DNA from: Spirochaetaceae bacterium
GTDB taxonomy: Bacteria; Spirochaetota; Spirochaetia; Treponematales; Rectinemataceae
Reading direction: 5' to 3'
Assembly: GCA_025355995.1 (NCBI GenBank)
Contig: JANXYQ010000118.1
Span: 1 to 63,357, forward strand
Length of the DNA stretch: 63,357 nt
A model generated the notes under the pieces. It was not told where the DNA came from and did not search any database. It saw nothing but the letters and a program-made list of their open reading frames with translations. Each line of letters begins with the position of its first letter. The first letter of the stretch is position 1. Shown in pieces: positions 50,941 to 59,999 of this stretch. The position numbers and the translations under genes were made by a program.

Positions 50941-52520
50941 GGGGCGAACCTCCTGGAGAGTGCAGTCAAGAAGAGATCGCAGCTCGCGGCGAGGTCGCGC
51001 GCTGCGATCGCGGGCTCGCCCCCGGATAAAATCGCCCGCCTCGCGGCTGCGTAATCCACGATGTCGATGGACCTGAGGAGTTCTGAAACCAGGGGCTCGG
51101 AGGGAGGAATGCCGCGGCCAAGGCCTTCGGAAGCCGACGCCGCGATATCCCTCCAGGATGAGAGGATGCGGCGTAGCTTGATTTCCCTCTCAGCCCTCGA
51201 TGGGATGGGGACATCCGCGAGTTCAATACCGCGGGCGCGTGTGCTCCCCGTGCTGGCGAGGGAGCGAATGGCCGAGGCGTCGATCGGCTCGAAACCCTGC
51301 AGCGCGACGGGCGATGCGGATAGGCGGTAGAGCCTGCCCGCCAAGGGCTTCGAATCCATTGCGAGGGCCGAGGCGTAGGCGGATAGGCTCCTCGAGCTTC
51401 GCCAAGGCCGCTCGGCGAGGAGAATGGGGGCCGATTCGAGGCTCCGCGCGAATGCCTCTCCCTCGAGGGGAAGCTCGCGCGCGGAAGCGCGGTCGCGCAG
51501 GGCGTCGAAACCGTGGGGCCGGGCGTGGTCCAGCACTCCTTGGCTCGCGAGGTCGAGGCCGGCGACGATTATGGGTCCGGCCCCGAGCCGCGCCGCCAGC
51601 ATGATCGCGGTGCCGCTGACCGTGCCGTGAGGCGGCATCGCGAGCGCGGGACAGAGCAAGGGCAGGAGCTGCGACTCCGGGAAGGAGCCCTGGTCGAGGA
51701 TGAGGAGACTCGCGGAGCGATAAAGAGACGCCGAGGGTTGGGCGGTCAGCGGCGAGGCGAGCGGCAGGGCGCGATCCGCGAGGGGATAGAGGTGGAGCCG
51801 GCTCCAATAGCCGCCGTCCGTGGCTACTACGATGTCCGGTTCGATCCCGGCGGCGCGGCAGGCCGCCAGCGAGGAGGAGACCGCGATCGTCGCGAAGCGG
51901 CCTTTTTGCTCCCCTACGGCCAAGAGGGAGCGCCGGAGGCTGGGGCCGGCCGTCGCGACGAGTATCGGCCTTCCCGTGGCCGCGCCCTCGGGCCGCAGGG
52001 CTCGCTCAACGAGGAGGAAGGAAGCGCAGGCGTTGGCTATCCAGCGCCGCCCGGAGGATTTTACCGTGGCGGCGGAGGAGGCGAGCCTGTCGAGCGAGGA
52101 TCTGACCGCCGCTCTCGCGGCGAGTGCCTCGGCCGGAAAGGCGCGGGCGGCGGGTTCCCACTCGAGCACCGCTACGCCGGAAATGGAGTCCTCGTCCAGG
52201 ACGGAGTCGAGGAAGGAATCGAGGGACGAATTCGATCCCGGATACCAGTCCGCGTCGGCTCGGCCGACGCCGTGATCGGCGAAGAAGGCTGAGTACTGGA
52301 CGCTGACGACGCGGGTGCCGGGGAGCAGCGAACGCGCGGCTATCGAGAGGTAATCGAGGCAGGGACCGAGCAGGACGATGCGCGAGGGCTTCGAGGAGGC
52401 GAGCTCGGAGGCGGCGAAGCGAAGGGCCTCGCGTTCGGGATCGTAGAGCGAGTGCAGCCAGAGGCCGTCGGCGGCGCAGGTCGGCGGCCCGCTTCGCGAA
52501 GGACGGAGGAGCCAGTCCAT
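50937..52520 (-). CDS. Motility-associated factor (DUF115/MptE-like), second copy
   Basis: The 527-residue protein has the DUF115 domain: ILVATAGPSLRRSLLAVGEQKGRFATIAVSSSLAACRAAGIEPDIVVATDGGYW (~180-235) and GPIIVAGLDLASQGVLDHARPHG (~325-347), corresponding to the (V)AGPSL and D-x-D-type sugar-nucleotide site of Maf flagellin glycosyltransferases. It is a paralogue of its frameshifted neighbour, which it overlaps by 4 bp. It starts 2 bp after the stop of the next upstream gene, so the run is one operon. ATG 52520 is chosen; the frame stays open further upstream in a shadow. Confidence 0.82.
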   Translation of the reverse strand: MDWLLRPSRSGPPTCAADGLWLHSLYDPEREALRFAASELASSKPSRIVLLGPCLDYLSIAARSLLPGTRVVSVQYSAFFADHGVGRADADWYPGSNSSLDSFLDSVLDEDSISGVAVLEWEPAARAFPAEALAARAAVRSSLDRLASSAATVKSSGRRWIANACASFLLVERALRPEGAATGRPILVATAGPSLRRSLLAVGEQKGRFATIAVSSSLAACRAAGIEPDIVVATDGGYWSRLHLYPLADRALPLASPLTAQPSASLYRSASLLILDQGSFPESQLLPLLCPALAMPPHGTVSGTAIMLAARLGAGPIIVAGLDLASQGVLDHARPHGFDALRDRASARELPLEGEAFARSLESAPILLAERPWRSSRSLSAYASALAMDSKPLAGRLYRLSASPVALQGFEPIDASAIRSLASTGSTRARGIELADVPIPSRAEREIKLRRILSSWRDIAASASEGLGRGIPPSEPLVSELLRSIDIVDYAAARRAILSGGEPAIAARDLAASCDLFLTALSRRFAP

Positions 52521-52521
52521 T

Positions 52522-53505
52522 TCACTCGGAGAGGAAGCGGGATAGTTCCTCGAAAGCCGTCTCGGAGGATGGGTCGAGGCGAAGGGCTCGGCCTTCGGGA
52601 GAAAACTCGGCGGAGAGGAAGGGGAGGATCCTCTTAATGGTCTTCTTGAGCTGGAACAGCGCCAGGTCCGGATCGACGGCGGTGGCTGAGCCGAGGGCGC
52701 AGCCCACGGAGCGCTCTCCGAAGGCCAGCACGGAGCCGCCTTGAGCCAGGATTCGGCGGTAGGCGGCGATGAAGACGGATCGGAGCGCGTTCGGCGTGAG
52801 GCCCTTGAATCGAGAAAGCTCGATCTCCCGTATCGTAGGCAACTCGAAGGAGAGAACGGCCGCCGAGGAGAATTTCCTTCCGGCAGCGAGAAGGGCGGCG
52901 GGAGCATTGGCGCTCGGACTCTCGAGGGAAATGGCGGGGTAGGTCGAAAGGGCGCCGGCGAGAATGGCGCCTAGCTCCGCTCGGACCTCGGCCTGCGACG
53001 AGTCCAGGGCCGGATCGTGGTAGACCCACATCCCGGCCAGTCCGGATTCAGTCCTCATCGAGGAGGCGCGGAGGCTCAAGGAGAGGGGCACGCCGAGGAT
53101 CGGCGCGAGCAGGGCCTTGGCCTCGTTCGCGAGCGCTTCGCCGCTCCTGTGAGGAGGGTTGGCGATAGAGAGGGGGATCGCCTCTTCGGTTCCCGCGGGA
53201 AAGCCGTTTTGAGCGGCGAGCGCGAGGAAACCATCCTTGGGAAGGAAGAGGGCGATCGCGGCGAGGCGCACGCGCTCGAAAACGAGAGTCCAAGCCTGCA
53301 GGAAGGAGTCGAATTCGGGCCTAAGCGCCGTGAGCTCGCCCCTCAATCCTTCGAATCCGCCGGCGTTGAACGCGTCGGCGCCGAAATCCTCGGGGGCTGC
53401 CCGGGCCTCGGGCTCGCGGGCGGCCAGGGCTCGCGTGAAGAGGCTCGTTCGGGGCTGGGCAGGGCTGATCGCAGGTCCGCGGATAGCCTTCTCGAGGAGG
53501 CTCAT
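52522..53505 (-). CDS. Hypothetical protein of the motility-associated operon
   Basis: The 327-residue soluble protein (MSLLEKAIRGPAISPAQPRTSLF...) has an Ala/Pro-rich N-terminus, then EFDSFLQAWTLVFERVRLAAIALFLPKDGFLALAAQNGFP (~65-105), resembling a GAF-type sensor opening, and a C-terminal RFKGLTPNALRSVFIAAYRRILAQGGSVLAFG ... KKTIKRILPFLSAEF. No catalytic motif is recognised. It is flanked 1 bp by the acidic scaffold-like gene and 1 bp by the Maf gene, indicating joint expression. Confidence 0.7.
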   Translation of the reverse strand: MSLLEKAIRGPAISPAQPRTSLFTRALAAREPEARAAPEDFGADAFNAGGFEGLRGELTALRPEFDSFLQAWTLVFERVRLAAIALFLPKDGFLALAAQNGFPAGTEEAIPLSIANPPHRSGEALANEAKALLAPILGVPLSLSLRASSMRTESGLAGMWVYHDPALDSSQAEVRAELGAILAGALSTYPAISLESPSANAPAALLAAGRKFSSAAVLSFELPTIREIELSRFKGLTPNALRSVFIAAYRRILAQGGSVLAFGERSVGCALGSATAVDPDLALFQLKKTIKRILPFLSAEFSPEGRALRLDPSSETAFEELSRFLSE

Positions 53506-53506
53506 C

Positions 53507-55696
53507 TTACACCAAGCCCAATTCCTCGAATAGCTTCTTGTATGTATCGAAATACTCCGAACGCGCGAACTCCTCGATCTTCTCCTCGGGAAGGGAGTCG
53601 AGGAGCTTGTCCAGATAGGAGAGAACGCTCTTGATCTCGGATTTCAGCCTGTCGCCGTCCCCCGCGGGGGGCTGGGCAGGGGAGGCCTTCGCTTCCGCTG
53701 GCTTCGCTGGCTTGGGCTCGACCTTGGGCTCGACCCTGGGCTCGACCTTGGGCTTAGGCGGGGGTAGCTTCTCTTCCACGGCGCTCAGGACCAGGTCTTC
53801 CTCGTCCTCGAGGGGAAGCTCCTCGCTCGCGATGGGCTGGGCTCCCAAGTCGGAATCGGGCAGGAATTCGATCTCCTCGAGATCGGCAGGCTCGGAATAG
53901 AACGAATTGTCGGTCGTCTCCTCATGGAGGTTGATCTCGGAGAAATCCGGCTCCTCGATCTCGGGCAGGCTCTCGATCATCTCGGCCTCGGCGACGTGCT
54001 CCTCGGCGGCGTATCCGGGACCGGCATCGATTCCGAGGGTCATCTCCTCCAGATCGGCTTCGGGCTCGGGAGAGGCGAGGGGGAGCTCCTCGTCGATCTC
54101 GGGTCGCGGCTCGAGCTCCTCGGCCTCGATGTTGAAATCGGAGAGGTCGGGTTCTACGAGGGCCTCGTCGGAGAGGGGCATATCGCCGAGGGAACCGCCG
54201 AGGTCGAAGGATTCCGCGCCCTCTAGGTAGGAGGTGTCCTCGGGTGCGGGAGTCGTGGGCGTAACCCCCTGCTCCGCTACGAGGCTCAGCCCCTCGGATT
54301 CGTCGCTGAGGAATTCGGCTTCGTCGACGCTGTCGGCCTCGCCTATCCTGACTTCCTCGATTGCGGGCTCGGTAGCCGAATAATCGCCGGATTCGGGGAG
54401 CAGGGTCTCGTCCAGGAGCTCGGAGCTCTCGGGCGAGGGCATCTCCAAGGAGAGGCTCTCCGACTCGAGGTCGAGCGGCTCCTCGGTCTCGGCGACCTCC
54501 TCCGTAAAGTCCGCGGTGTTCAGGATATTGTCGAGCTCGTCGCCGGTCAGGGCTATGGTCTCGTCCTCTTCGTCGTCGAAGAATCCGCCGGAGGGACCGG
54601 AATCCTCGCCCTCTTCCGGGGAGCCCTCCGGGCTCTTCGCGGAGGGAGGCTCCGAGGCTACCATGGCCTCGCCGATCTTGGACTTGAGGGAGACTAGTTC
54701 GCCCCTGATCGAGGAGAGCTCCTGGGCGATCTTTAGCAGGATCTCGGTAGAAAGGTCGGTTTTTTCGGCGGCTCGAGCCTGGGGCGGGGCCGATCGCGGC
54801 GAGGGGGTGGAAAGGTCGCGCTCGACCGCGGATACGTCGTCGAATCCTGCGCCAGCGGCGGAGGCCTGCGAATCGTCGACCGAGAGGAAGTCGTCGAATT
54901 CGGTGACAGCCTCGAAGCCGGCCTCGGCGGGAGACTGCGCTTGGCTCGACCTGCCCGCGGAGGAGGACGTGGAATCGTCGAACTGGAGATCGATATCGAG
55001 TGGCTCGAAATCCCCCGAAGGCGCGGCTTCTCTGGGCAGCGAGCCCGCATCCTCGACATCGAGGAATTGCGAGGTTACGTCGTCGAGGCCCGTTCCGAAA
55101 TCGGAAACCTCTTCGGCATTTCCCGAGCTCGCCTGGCTAGGCTCGTCGGCCAGGTCCAGGAATTCGGATGAAACGTCCTCGATCGTTCCCGAGGAGCTCT
55201 TTTCTTCGGCTAAAGGAAGGTCGAAGCCTTCTATGCTGTCCATATCTATATCGGCTCCAGGGTGGATCGTCGAGGCGGGATGGGCGCTCTCTATGTCTTC
55301 GAGGGAAATATCGATGCTGCCGGAGCCTATATCCTCGATCTCTTCGATGAGAGGCGCGGGTTCGGGGGGGAGGAGGGATTCCTCGAGCGCCGGCATGTCC
55401 TCTATGTCCGGCAGGGGACCCGATTGCCCGTCGGAGGAAACCGAGGAAGCCTCGAATTCGGCATCGAAGGAGCCGAGGAGCTTCTCCTCGTCCTCGGAGA
55501 GGAAGGATTCCTCGGGGAGCGAGGCCGTATCGCCTGGAACGTCGAAATCCAGGTCCTCTGATCCGGGTACGGCGACTTCCTCGATGACATCCTGCGGCTC
55601 CGCCTTGACCCAAACGCCGTATTGCTCGAGCTCACCCTTCGGTGCCCCGGAACGCGGCGTTGCGCTCTTAGGATCGGTATCGGGACGTATGGCCAT
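53507..55696 (-). CDS. Large acidic scaffold-like protein
   Basis: The 729-residue protein is extremely Glu/Asp/Ser/Pro-rich, with degenerate repeats of DLEEIEF/EEPDFSEIN/LDVEDAG type over most of its length and predicted to be largely disordered. Only the N-terminus (MAIRPDTDPKSATPRSGAPKGELEQYGVWVKAE) and the C-terminus (LKSEIKSVLSYLDKLLDSLPEEKIEEFARSEYFDTYKKLFEELGLV) look structured and are likely conserved among spirochaetes. A PKVEPRVEPKVEPKPAKP linker precedes the latter. ATG 55696 follows GGAG; an upstream frame is a shadow. It heads the operon with the two Maf genes. A regulatory or docking role is inferred from composition only. Confidence 0.78.
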   Translation of the reverse strand: MAIRPDTDPKSATPRSGAPKGELEQYGVWVKAEPQDVIEEVAVPGSEDLDFDVPGDTASLPEESFLSEDEEKLLGSFDAEFEASSVSSDGQSGPLPDIEDMPALEESLLPPEPAPLIEEIEDIGSGSIDISLEDIESAHPASTIHPGADIDMDSIEGFDLPLAEEKSSSGTIEDVSSEFLDLADEPSQASSGNAEEVSDFGTGLDDVTSQFLDVEDAGSLPREAAPSGDFEPLDIDLQFDDSTSSSAGRSSQAQSPAEAGFEAVTEFDDFLSVDDSQASAAGAGFDDVSAVERDLSTPSPRSAPPQARAAEKTDLSTEILLKIAQELSSIRGELVSLKSKIGEAMVASEPPSAKSPEGSPEEGEDSGPSGGFFDDEEDETIALTGDELDNILNTADFTEEVAETEEPLDLESESLSLEMPSPESSELLDETLLPESGDYSATEPAIEEVRIGEADSVDEAEFLSDESEGLSLVAEQGVTPTTPAPEDTSYLEGAESFDLGGSLGDMPLSDEALVEPDLSDFNIEAEELEPRPEIDEELPLASPEPEADLEEMTLGIDAGPGYAAEEHVAEAEMIESLPEIEEPDFSEINLHEETTDNSFYSEPADLEEIEFLPDSDLGAQPIASEELPLEDEEDLVLSAVEEKLPPPKPKVEPRVEPKVEPKPAKPAEAKASPAQPPAGDGDRLKSEIKSVLSYLDKLLDSLPEEKIEEFARSEYFDTYKKLFEELGLV

Positions 55697-55727
55697 GGTT
55701 ACTCCGTTACGGGCGGTCGTTAGTACA

Positions 55728-55755
55728 GTATCGGCAGCTAGTCGCTGCACATTAA
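55728..55755 (-). promoter_or_regulatory. Sigma-28-like promoter of the scaffold-Maf operon
   Basis: Minus strand TTAA (55755-55752), a 16-nt spacer and GCCGATAC (55735-55728); the ATG lies 32 nt downstream with GGAG between. Same spacing as before flaB1 and at 62681-62708. Confidence 0.5.
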
Positions 55756-55850
55756 CGAAGCGTTGCGTCCTAGTAGCCGCGCATAGCCCGGAAGTAGGGT
55801 TTCGCGACTATAGTAGGCCGTCTCCACTCTAAGCGTCGCTGTTGAGGTTG

Positions 55851-55879
55851 TCAATAATCGCTTCGAGGATGGCCGATAC
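55851..55879 (+). promoter_or_regulatory. Possible promoter of the ftsB-like gene
   Basis: TCAA (55851-55854), a 17-nt spacer and GCCGATAC (55872-55879), about 40 nt before the ATG at 55920. The spacing is one longer than in the other GCCGATA promoters, so support is weak. Confidence 0.3.
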
Positions 55880-55919
55880 GGATAAAGGCCGATGGCCGCC
55901 TGGCCGTAAATTATGGGTA

Positions 55920-56429
55920 ATGAGTCTCGGAACCTTGGCCCGCGCCAAAAGCGGATCGACTTCGGGCCGGCGCGGCGTCTCGCGGGCCGGAACCTGCCTC
56001 GCCCTATCGCTCTATGCCGGCCTTTCCGTATATTGCTGCTTGTCGGTCCTTTTCGGGCCAGCCGGCCTCGCGGCCTACAGGCGCCTCGAGGAAAGGAAGG
56101 CGGCGATGGAGGCGAACCTCGAGGCGCTCGGGACTTTGAGGGAAGGCCTCAACGCGGAGATCGAGTCTCTCAAATCCGACCCCGATAGGGCAGCGCTGGA
56201 GGCCCGAAGCCTCGGCTACCTCAGGAAGGGGGAGACAGCCCTGATCCTCGGCGAACGTACGGAGAGTCCGAAGGCGATCGAAGCCGGAAAGGTCCTGCCC
56301 TACGCCCAGCCGGCGGCCATCGGCGACCTCGCGCTGAAGGAAATCGCGCTCGGCGCCGGCCTCGCCGTAATGGCCCTGCTCCTCGCTCCCCGAGCCTCGG
56401 GGACGGCGCGCAAGCGGAATTATCGGTAG
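55920..56429 (+). CDS. FtsB/DivIC-like septum formation initiator
   Basis: The 169-residue protein has a short N-terminal cytoplasmic part, one membrane helix (ALSLYAGLSVYCCLSVLFG, ~25-43), a coiled coil (YRRLEERKAAMEANLEALGTLREGLNAEIESLKSD, ~50-85) and the DPDRAALEARSLGYLRKGETALIL motif (~85-110) diagnostic of FtsB/DivIC, which recruits FtsL and FtsQ at the septum. A second hydrophobic stretch near the C-terminus is unusual. ATG 55920 is preferred over ATG 55869 because codons between them lack the strong GC bias at third positions seen in the gene. Its 3' end overlaps the convergent gene by 10 bp. Confidence 0.8.
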   Translation: MSLGTLARAKSGSTSGRRGVSRAGTCLALSLYAGLSVYCCLSVLFGPAGLAAYRRLEERKAAMEANLEALGTLREGLNAEIESLKSDPDRAALEARSLGYLRKGETALILGERTESPKAIEAGKVLPYAQPAAIGDLALKEIALGAGLAVMALLLAPRASGTARKRNYR

Positions 56430-57340
56430 AGCTTCTTCCAGACGGCGTCCCGCACATAGCCGTTGTCCACCGAGACGGCTCCTTTTTCGCTCACGTTGAC
56501 GAATACCGACTCCTTTACCCCTTCGAGGCTGGCTCCGTCCGCGGATAGGGCGAAGACCCAGCGCCAGGGCCTCGCGGCGGCGGCCACGATCCTGGCGGAC
56601 CGAAGGTCCAGGCCGGGACGGTAGAAATCGGGCGAATTGGGCTGATCCTGGATCACTACGACGGTCGCGCCCTCGATCGTCGCTTTAACCGACATGCGTA
56701 CGCCCGAGGAGAGCACCGCGAAGCCCCGGCCGTCCGTGCGGAGGGTGATGCGGTCCACATTCTTGTCGCCTTTCCAGGCGCCGGCTAGGAGGGCGAGGCT
56801 GGGAGACTGATTGGAGGCGGCGGGGACGGCAGGCGTGGCTGGCGGCGCGGCGGCGGCGCTCGAAGGAACGCCTTGGGGCTTGTCGAAGAGGCTTCGCGTC
56901 AGCCTCCTCGCCGCGAGGATCAGGTCGTTGACCGCCGCGAATGTATCCGAGACGCTCTTTTTCTCCCCCGAGGTCACCTTCGTGACGTCCATCGTGAAGA
57001 CGATGACCGATCCGATCTTGTTGGCCTTCGCGGATAGCACGTAATCAGCCGTAAGCGGAGCGATATCCTTGCTGGCGCCGAGCTGGACGGCGATCTCGAC
57101 TTCCTTGAGGGCGAGCTCCTGGCCGCTCGCGTCGATCACCCTGAACATCTTGAGCTCCATCACGTAGCTCGTCACGAGGTTCTGGAGGGCGACGGCCTCT
57201 CCCGATAGGATACCGTCCCCGCCGAAATCGGCGACGCGGAGGATCCGCGGGGCGCTTGGAGCGGCCTCCTGGGCGGCCGCGGTAGCCGCGAGCGCGATGG
57301 CCGCGATGGCAGAGGCGATCAAGCAACGGTTTACGCGCAT
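56420..57340 (-). CDS. Hypothetical periplasmic protein
   Basis: The 306-residue protein has a signal peptide (MRVNRCLIASAIAAIALAATAAAQ) and a first domain with ILRVADFGGDGILSGEAVALQNLVTSYVMELKMFRVIDASGQELALKEVEIAVQLG (~32-88), the pattern of FlgO/CsgG-like or TolB-N-like proteins that detect or scaffold envelope components. A Pro/Ala linker (~155-180) separates a lipocalin-like beta C-terminal domain (LAGAWKGDKNVDRITLRTDGRGFAVLS). Function unknown. It is followed by the PBP genes on the same strand, 21 bp downstream of the first PBP1A stop. Confidence 0.75.
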   Translation of the reverse strand: MRVNRCLIASAIAAIALAATAAAQEAAPSAPRILRVADFGGDGILSGEAVALQNLVTSYVMELKMFRVIDASGQELALKEVEIAVQLGASKDIAPLTADYVLSAKANKIGSVIVFTMDVTKVTSGEKKSVSDTFAAVNDLILAARRLTRSLFDKPQGVPSSAAAAPPATPAVPAASNQSPSLALLAGAWKGDKNVDRITLRTDGRGFAVLSSGVRMSVKATIEGATVVVIQDQPNSPDFYRPGLDLRSARIVAAAARPWRWVFALSADGASLEGVKESVFVNVSEKGAVSVDNGYVRDAVWKKLYR

Positions 57341-57361
57341 CGATACCTCCAGGGACCGTCC

Positions 57362-59914
57362 CTAGTTAAGGATACTGCTTTGAGGCTCCGCAGGCTGCCC
57401 TCCGCCCTGCGCCGGCTGGGGCTCCTGGCTCGGCGCCGCGCCGCCCAGGTCCAGCCCGGGGATATTGACCTTGAGAGTCGAGTCGACCTTCGACCCGTCG
57501 CTCAGGTTGCGTATCTGTCCCCCGAGCTTATCGATCAGGGTCCTGTCGCGTTCCGCGCTCAGGCTGTGCCAATCGCAGAGCTTGTTGGGCTGGGTCCCCT
57601 CGTAGAAGAGCAGGGTCGTCGTGCCGTCGGTGCAATACGGCGTCGGAAGGAGGCCGGTGACCGAGCAGACCGTGGCCTCGACGAGCCCGGTCTGTGGCCG
57701 CTGGAAAATTTTCGGGGGCAGGTCTTTGTTGATTTCCTTCATATAACGGGCCCAATAGTCCCCGGCCACGGTGGCGCCCGACTGGGTAGTCCCCAGCGAA
57801 TTGCCCGGCCGATCGAATCCGAACCAGATCGCGGTCGTAAAGTAGGGCGTGAAGCCCACTGTCCACGCGTCGGCCCAATTCTGCGTCGTGCCTGTCTTGC
57901 CGGCGGCCGGGATCGTGTATTTCTTGCCCTGCGCGTCCGCGTATGTGAAGTAGGTCCCATTGAGGGTTTGCCAGGACAGGGTCCCCGACTTGACGACCTT
58001 GCCGAGCATATCGACCATGACTGCGGCGTTTTGCTGGCTGATGACCTGAAGCCCCGACCCCTTCTTCTTCTGCTGGGTCCTCAGGTCCTTTTCGGGCTCT
58101 AGGATGACCCTGCCGTTCCGGTCCTCGACCGACCTGATGGATATGGGCGTCACCTCGCGGCCCTGGTTCGCGAATACGCTGAAAGCCCGAGCCATCTTGA
58201 GGGGCGATACGCCGATGACGCCGAGGCCGAGGGGATAGACGCGGGGGAAGGTCCTGCGTATCTCCTCGGGATCCGAGATGTCCAGGAGGGCCGCTGCGCG
58301 GTCGATGGCGGCGTCGAAGCCGATCGAGTCGAGGACCTTCAGCGAGGGCACGTTCATGGATTGGGCGAGGGCGTACCACATGAGCACTGGCCCGCTGTAC
58401 TTGCCCTTATAATCGAGGGGAGTGTAGGGAGTCCCGTCCTCGTTGTGGAACACGACCGGCTCGTCGTAGATGAGGCTGGCTTCCGTGAATTTCCGGGTGT
58501 CTATGGCGGCCGAGTAGTACAGGGGCTTGAAGCTCGAGCCCGGCATGAGCTTCGACTGAGTCGCCCTGATGAGCTGGTTGGCCTCGTCGAAGCGCGAGCC
58601 GCCGACCAGTGCGGTGATGTGGCCCGTCTCCGGCTCGATCGTGATGAGGGCGCCCTCGACCGTGGTCTTCGCGAGGTCGGACTTCATCTTGACCGAGCCC
58701 CCGTTGGCCATCGATTTCAGGGCCGGCAGGCCGAAGAGGAGGGCGGCCGCGTCTATCGTCGGGTTGAGCTTCTTCTGATAATAGTCGTAGGTCTTGCCCT
58801 TGATCTTGGCGCCCGAGACGAAGAGATCCTCGAGGTCGAAGCCGAGGCCGAGCATCTCGACGATCGGGATATAGGTCCGCTCCGCGCCGCCGAGGCTCAT
58901 GCTGCTCTCGGCCTGGTAGGTCTTGTTTACCTGGGCGATGCCCTTCGCCATCCAGTAGTCGGCCTTCTCCTGCTGGTCGAGGTCGAGGGTGGTATTGACT
59001 ATGAGCCCGTCGTTGTAGAGATCCAAGGAGCCGTAGAGCATATCCTCGAGCTGTCGCCTCACGTACTCGCTGAACCAGGGAGCCTTGTCGGTCTCGCCGC
59101 GGCGGTCGTAGGCCCCCGCGGTAGTGCGCGTATAATCGAAATTGTCCCAGAAATCGCTGTACGACGCGTCGGCTTCCGCCTTGGTCGTGTAGCCGAGCTT
59201 TACCATCTGATCGAGTATCTCCCTCGAGCGCGCGCTGGCGTTTTGCGGGTTCCGGTAGGGGTCGTACTTGGCGGGGCTGGAGAGCTGAATGGCGAGTATG
59301 GCCGATTCGGCGAGGCTGTCCTCCTTGGCTGAATGGCCGAAGAAGTACTTGCTCGCGGCCTCGACTCCGTATACGCCCCCGGAGCCCATGACCATCCGGT
59401 TCAGGTACATCTCGAGGATCTCTTCCTTCGTATACCGGCGCTCGAGCTGCAACGCGTTCCATAGCTCGATTATCTTCCGCTTGATGCTGATATCGCCGCG
59501 GATGTCGAGTAGCGTGCCCGCGAGCTGCTGGGTTATCGTGGAGCCGCCGCCGCGGTTCGTGCGGGTGATGACGCCGAGGGCGGCTCGTATGATCGAGGCG
59601 AAGGTGAATCCATGGTGCTGATAGAAGGACTTGTCCTCTCGAGTTATCACCGCATCGATCAGGTGCTTCGGCAGATCCTTGATCGAGATTATCTCTCGCT
59701 TCTCGTCGGAGAAGAACTCGGTGATGAGCCGTCCCTTTATATCGTAGATCCTGGATGGCAGGTTGAGCTTGGGGGTGGAGAAATCCTCGGAATTGCGGGC
59801 GTTGCTCGTGGCCGCGAGCGCGACCCCCGTGGAAACGCCGAGTACGACGGCTGCGGCGATGGCGACGATGAGTAGGATTCGAGCCGCCTTCGCCGGCCTG
59901 GATGCGGGCGACAT
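57362..59914 (-). CDS. mrcA: Class A penicillin-binding protein (PBP1A-type), first tandem copy
   Basis: The 850-residue bifunctional enzyme has an N-terminal signal anchor, a glycosyltransferase domain (EDKSFYQHHGF, ~94-104, with catalytic Glu; GGSTITQQLAGTLL, ~121-134) and a transpeptidase domain with SxxK (PGSSFKPLYYSA, ~455), SxN (YALAQSMNVPSL, ~515) and KTGT (PAAGKTGTTQNWADAW, ~673). It polymerises and cross-links peptidoglycan in the periplasm. A Pro/Gln tail (QEPQPAQGGGQPAEPQ) ends it. TTGACC, an 18-nt spacer and TAGGCT end 7 nt before ATG 59914 with no ribosome site. It is about 70-75% identical by eye to the next gene. Confidence 0.93.
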   Translation of the reverse strand: MSPASRPAKAARILLIVAIAAAVVLGVSTGVALAATSNARNSEDFSTPKLNLPSRIYDIKGRLITEFFSDEKREIISIKDLPKHLIDAVITREDKSFYQHHGFTFASIIRAALGVITRTNRGGGSTITQQLAGTLLDIRGDISIKRKIIELWNALQLERRYTKEEILEMYLNRMVMGSGGVYGVEAASKYFFGHSAKEDSLAESAILAIQLSSPAKYDPYRNPQNASARSREILDQMVKLGYTTKAEADASYSDFWDNFDYTRTTAGAYDRRGETDKAPWFSEYVRRQLEDMLYGSLDLYNDGLIVNTTLDLDQQEKADYWMAKGIAQVNKTYQAESSMSLGGAERTYIPIVEMLGLGFDLEDLFVSGAKIKGKTYDYYQKKLNPTIDAAALLFGLPALKSMANGGSVKMKSDLAKTTVEGALITIEPETGHITALVGGSRFDEANQLIRATQSKLMPGSSFKPLYYSAAIDTRKFTEASLIYDEPVVFHNEDGTPYTPLDYKGKYSGPVLMWYALAQSMNVPSLKVLDSIGFDAAIDRAAALLDISDPEEIRRTFPRVYPLGLGVIGVSPLKMARAFSVFANQGREVTPISIRSVEDRNGRVILEPEKDLRTQQKKKGSGLQVISQQNAAVMVDMLGKVVKSGTLSWQTLNGTYFTYADAQGKKYTIPAAGKTGTTQNWADAWTVGFTPYFTTAIWFGFDRPGNSLGTTQSGATVAGDYWARYMKEINKDLPPKIFQRPQTGLVEATVCSVTGLLPTPYCTDGTTTLLFYEGTQPNKLCDWHSLSAERDRTLIDKLGGQIRNLSDGSKVDSTLKVNIPGLDLGGAAPSQEPQPAQGGGQPAEPQSSILN

Positions 59915-59921
59915 GGCAATC

Positions 59922-59951
59922 AGCCTACGCCATGCCCGAGGTCTTGGTCAA
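59922..59951 (-). promoter_or_regulatory. Promoter of the first PBP1A gene, probably leaderless
   Basis: Minus strand TTGACC (59951-59946), an 18-nt spacer and TAGGCT (59927-59922), 7 nt before the ATG. The TTAACTTGACCAA context is shared with the other copy. Confidence 0.5.
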
Positions 59952-59999
59952 GTTAATGGCGGAGGCGGGATCCGGGCGCTCGCGCGCTTCCGCGCGGCC

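Noticed and set aside
58361-59332. Plus-strand reading frames antisense to both PBP1A genes (also 60525-61715)
   Set aside because: They are mirror frames of highly GC3-biased genes; the translations have no recognisable family and no ribosome site or promoter.
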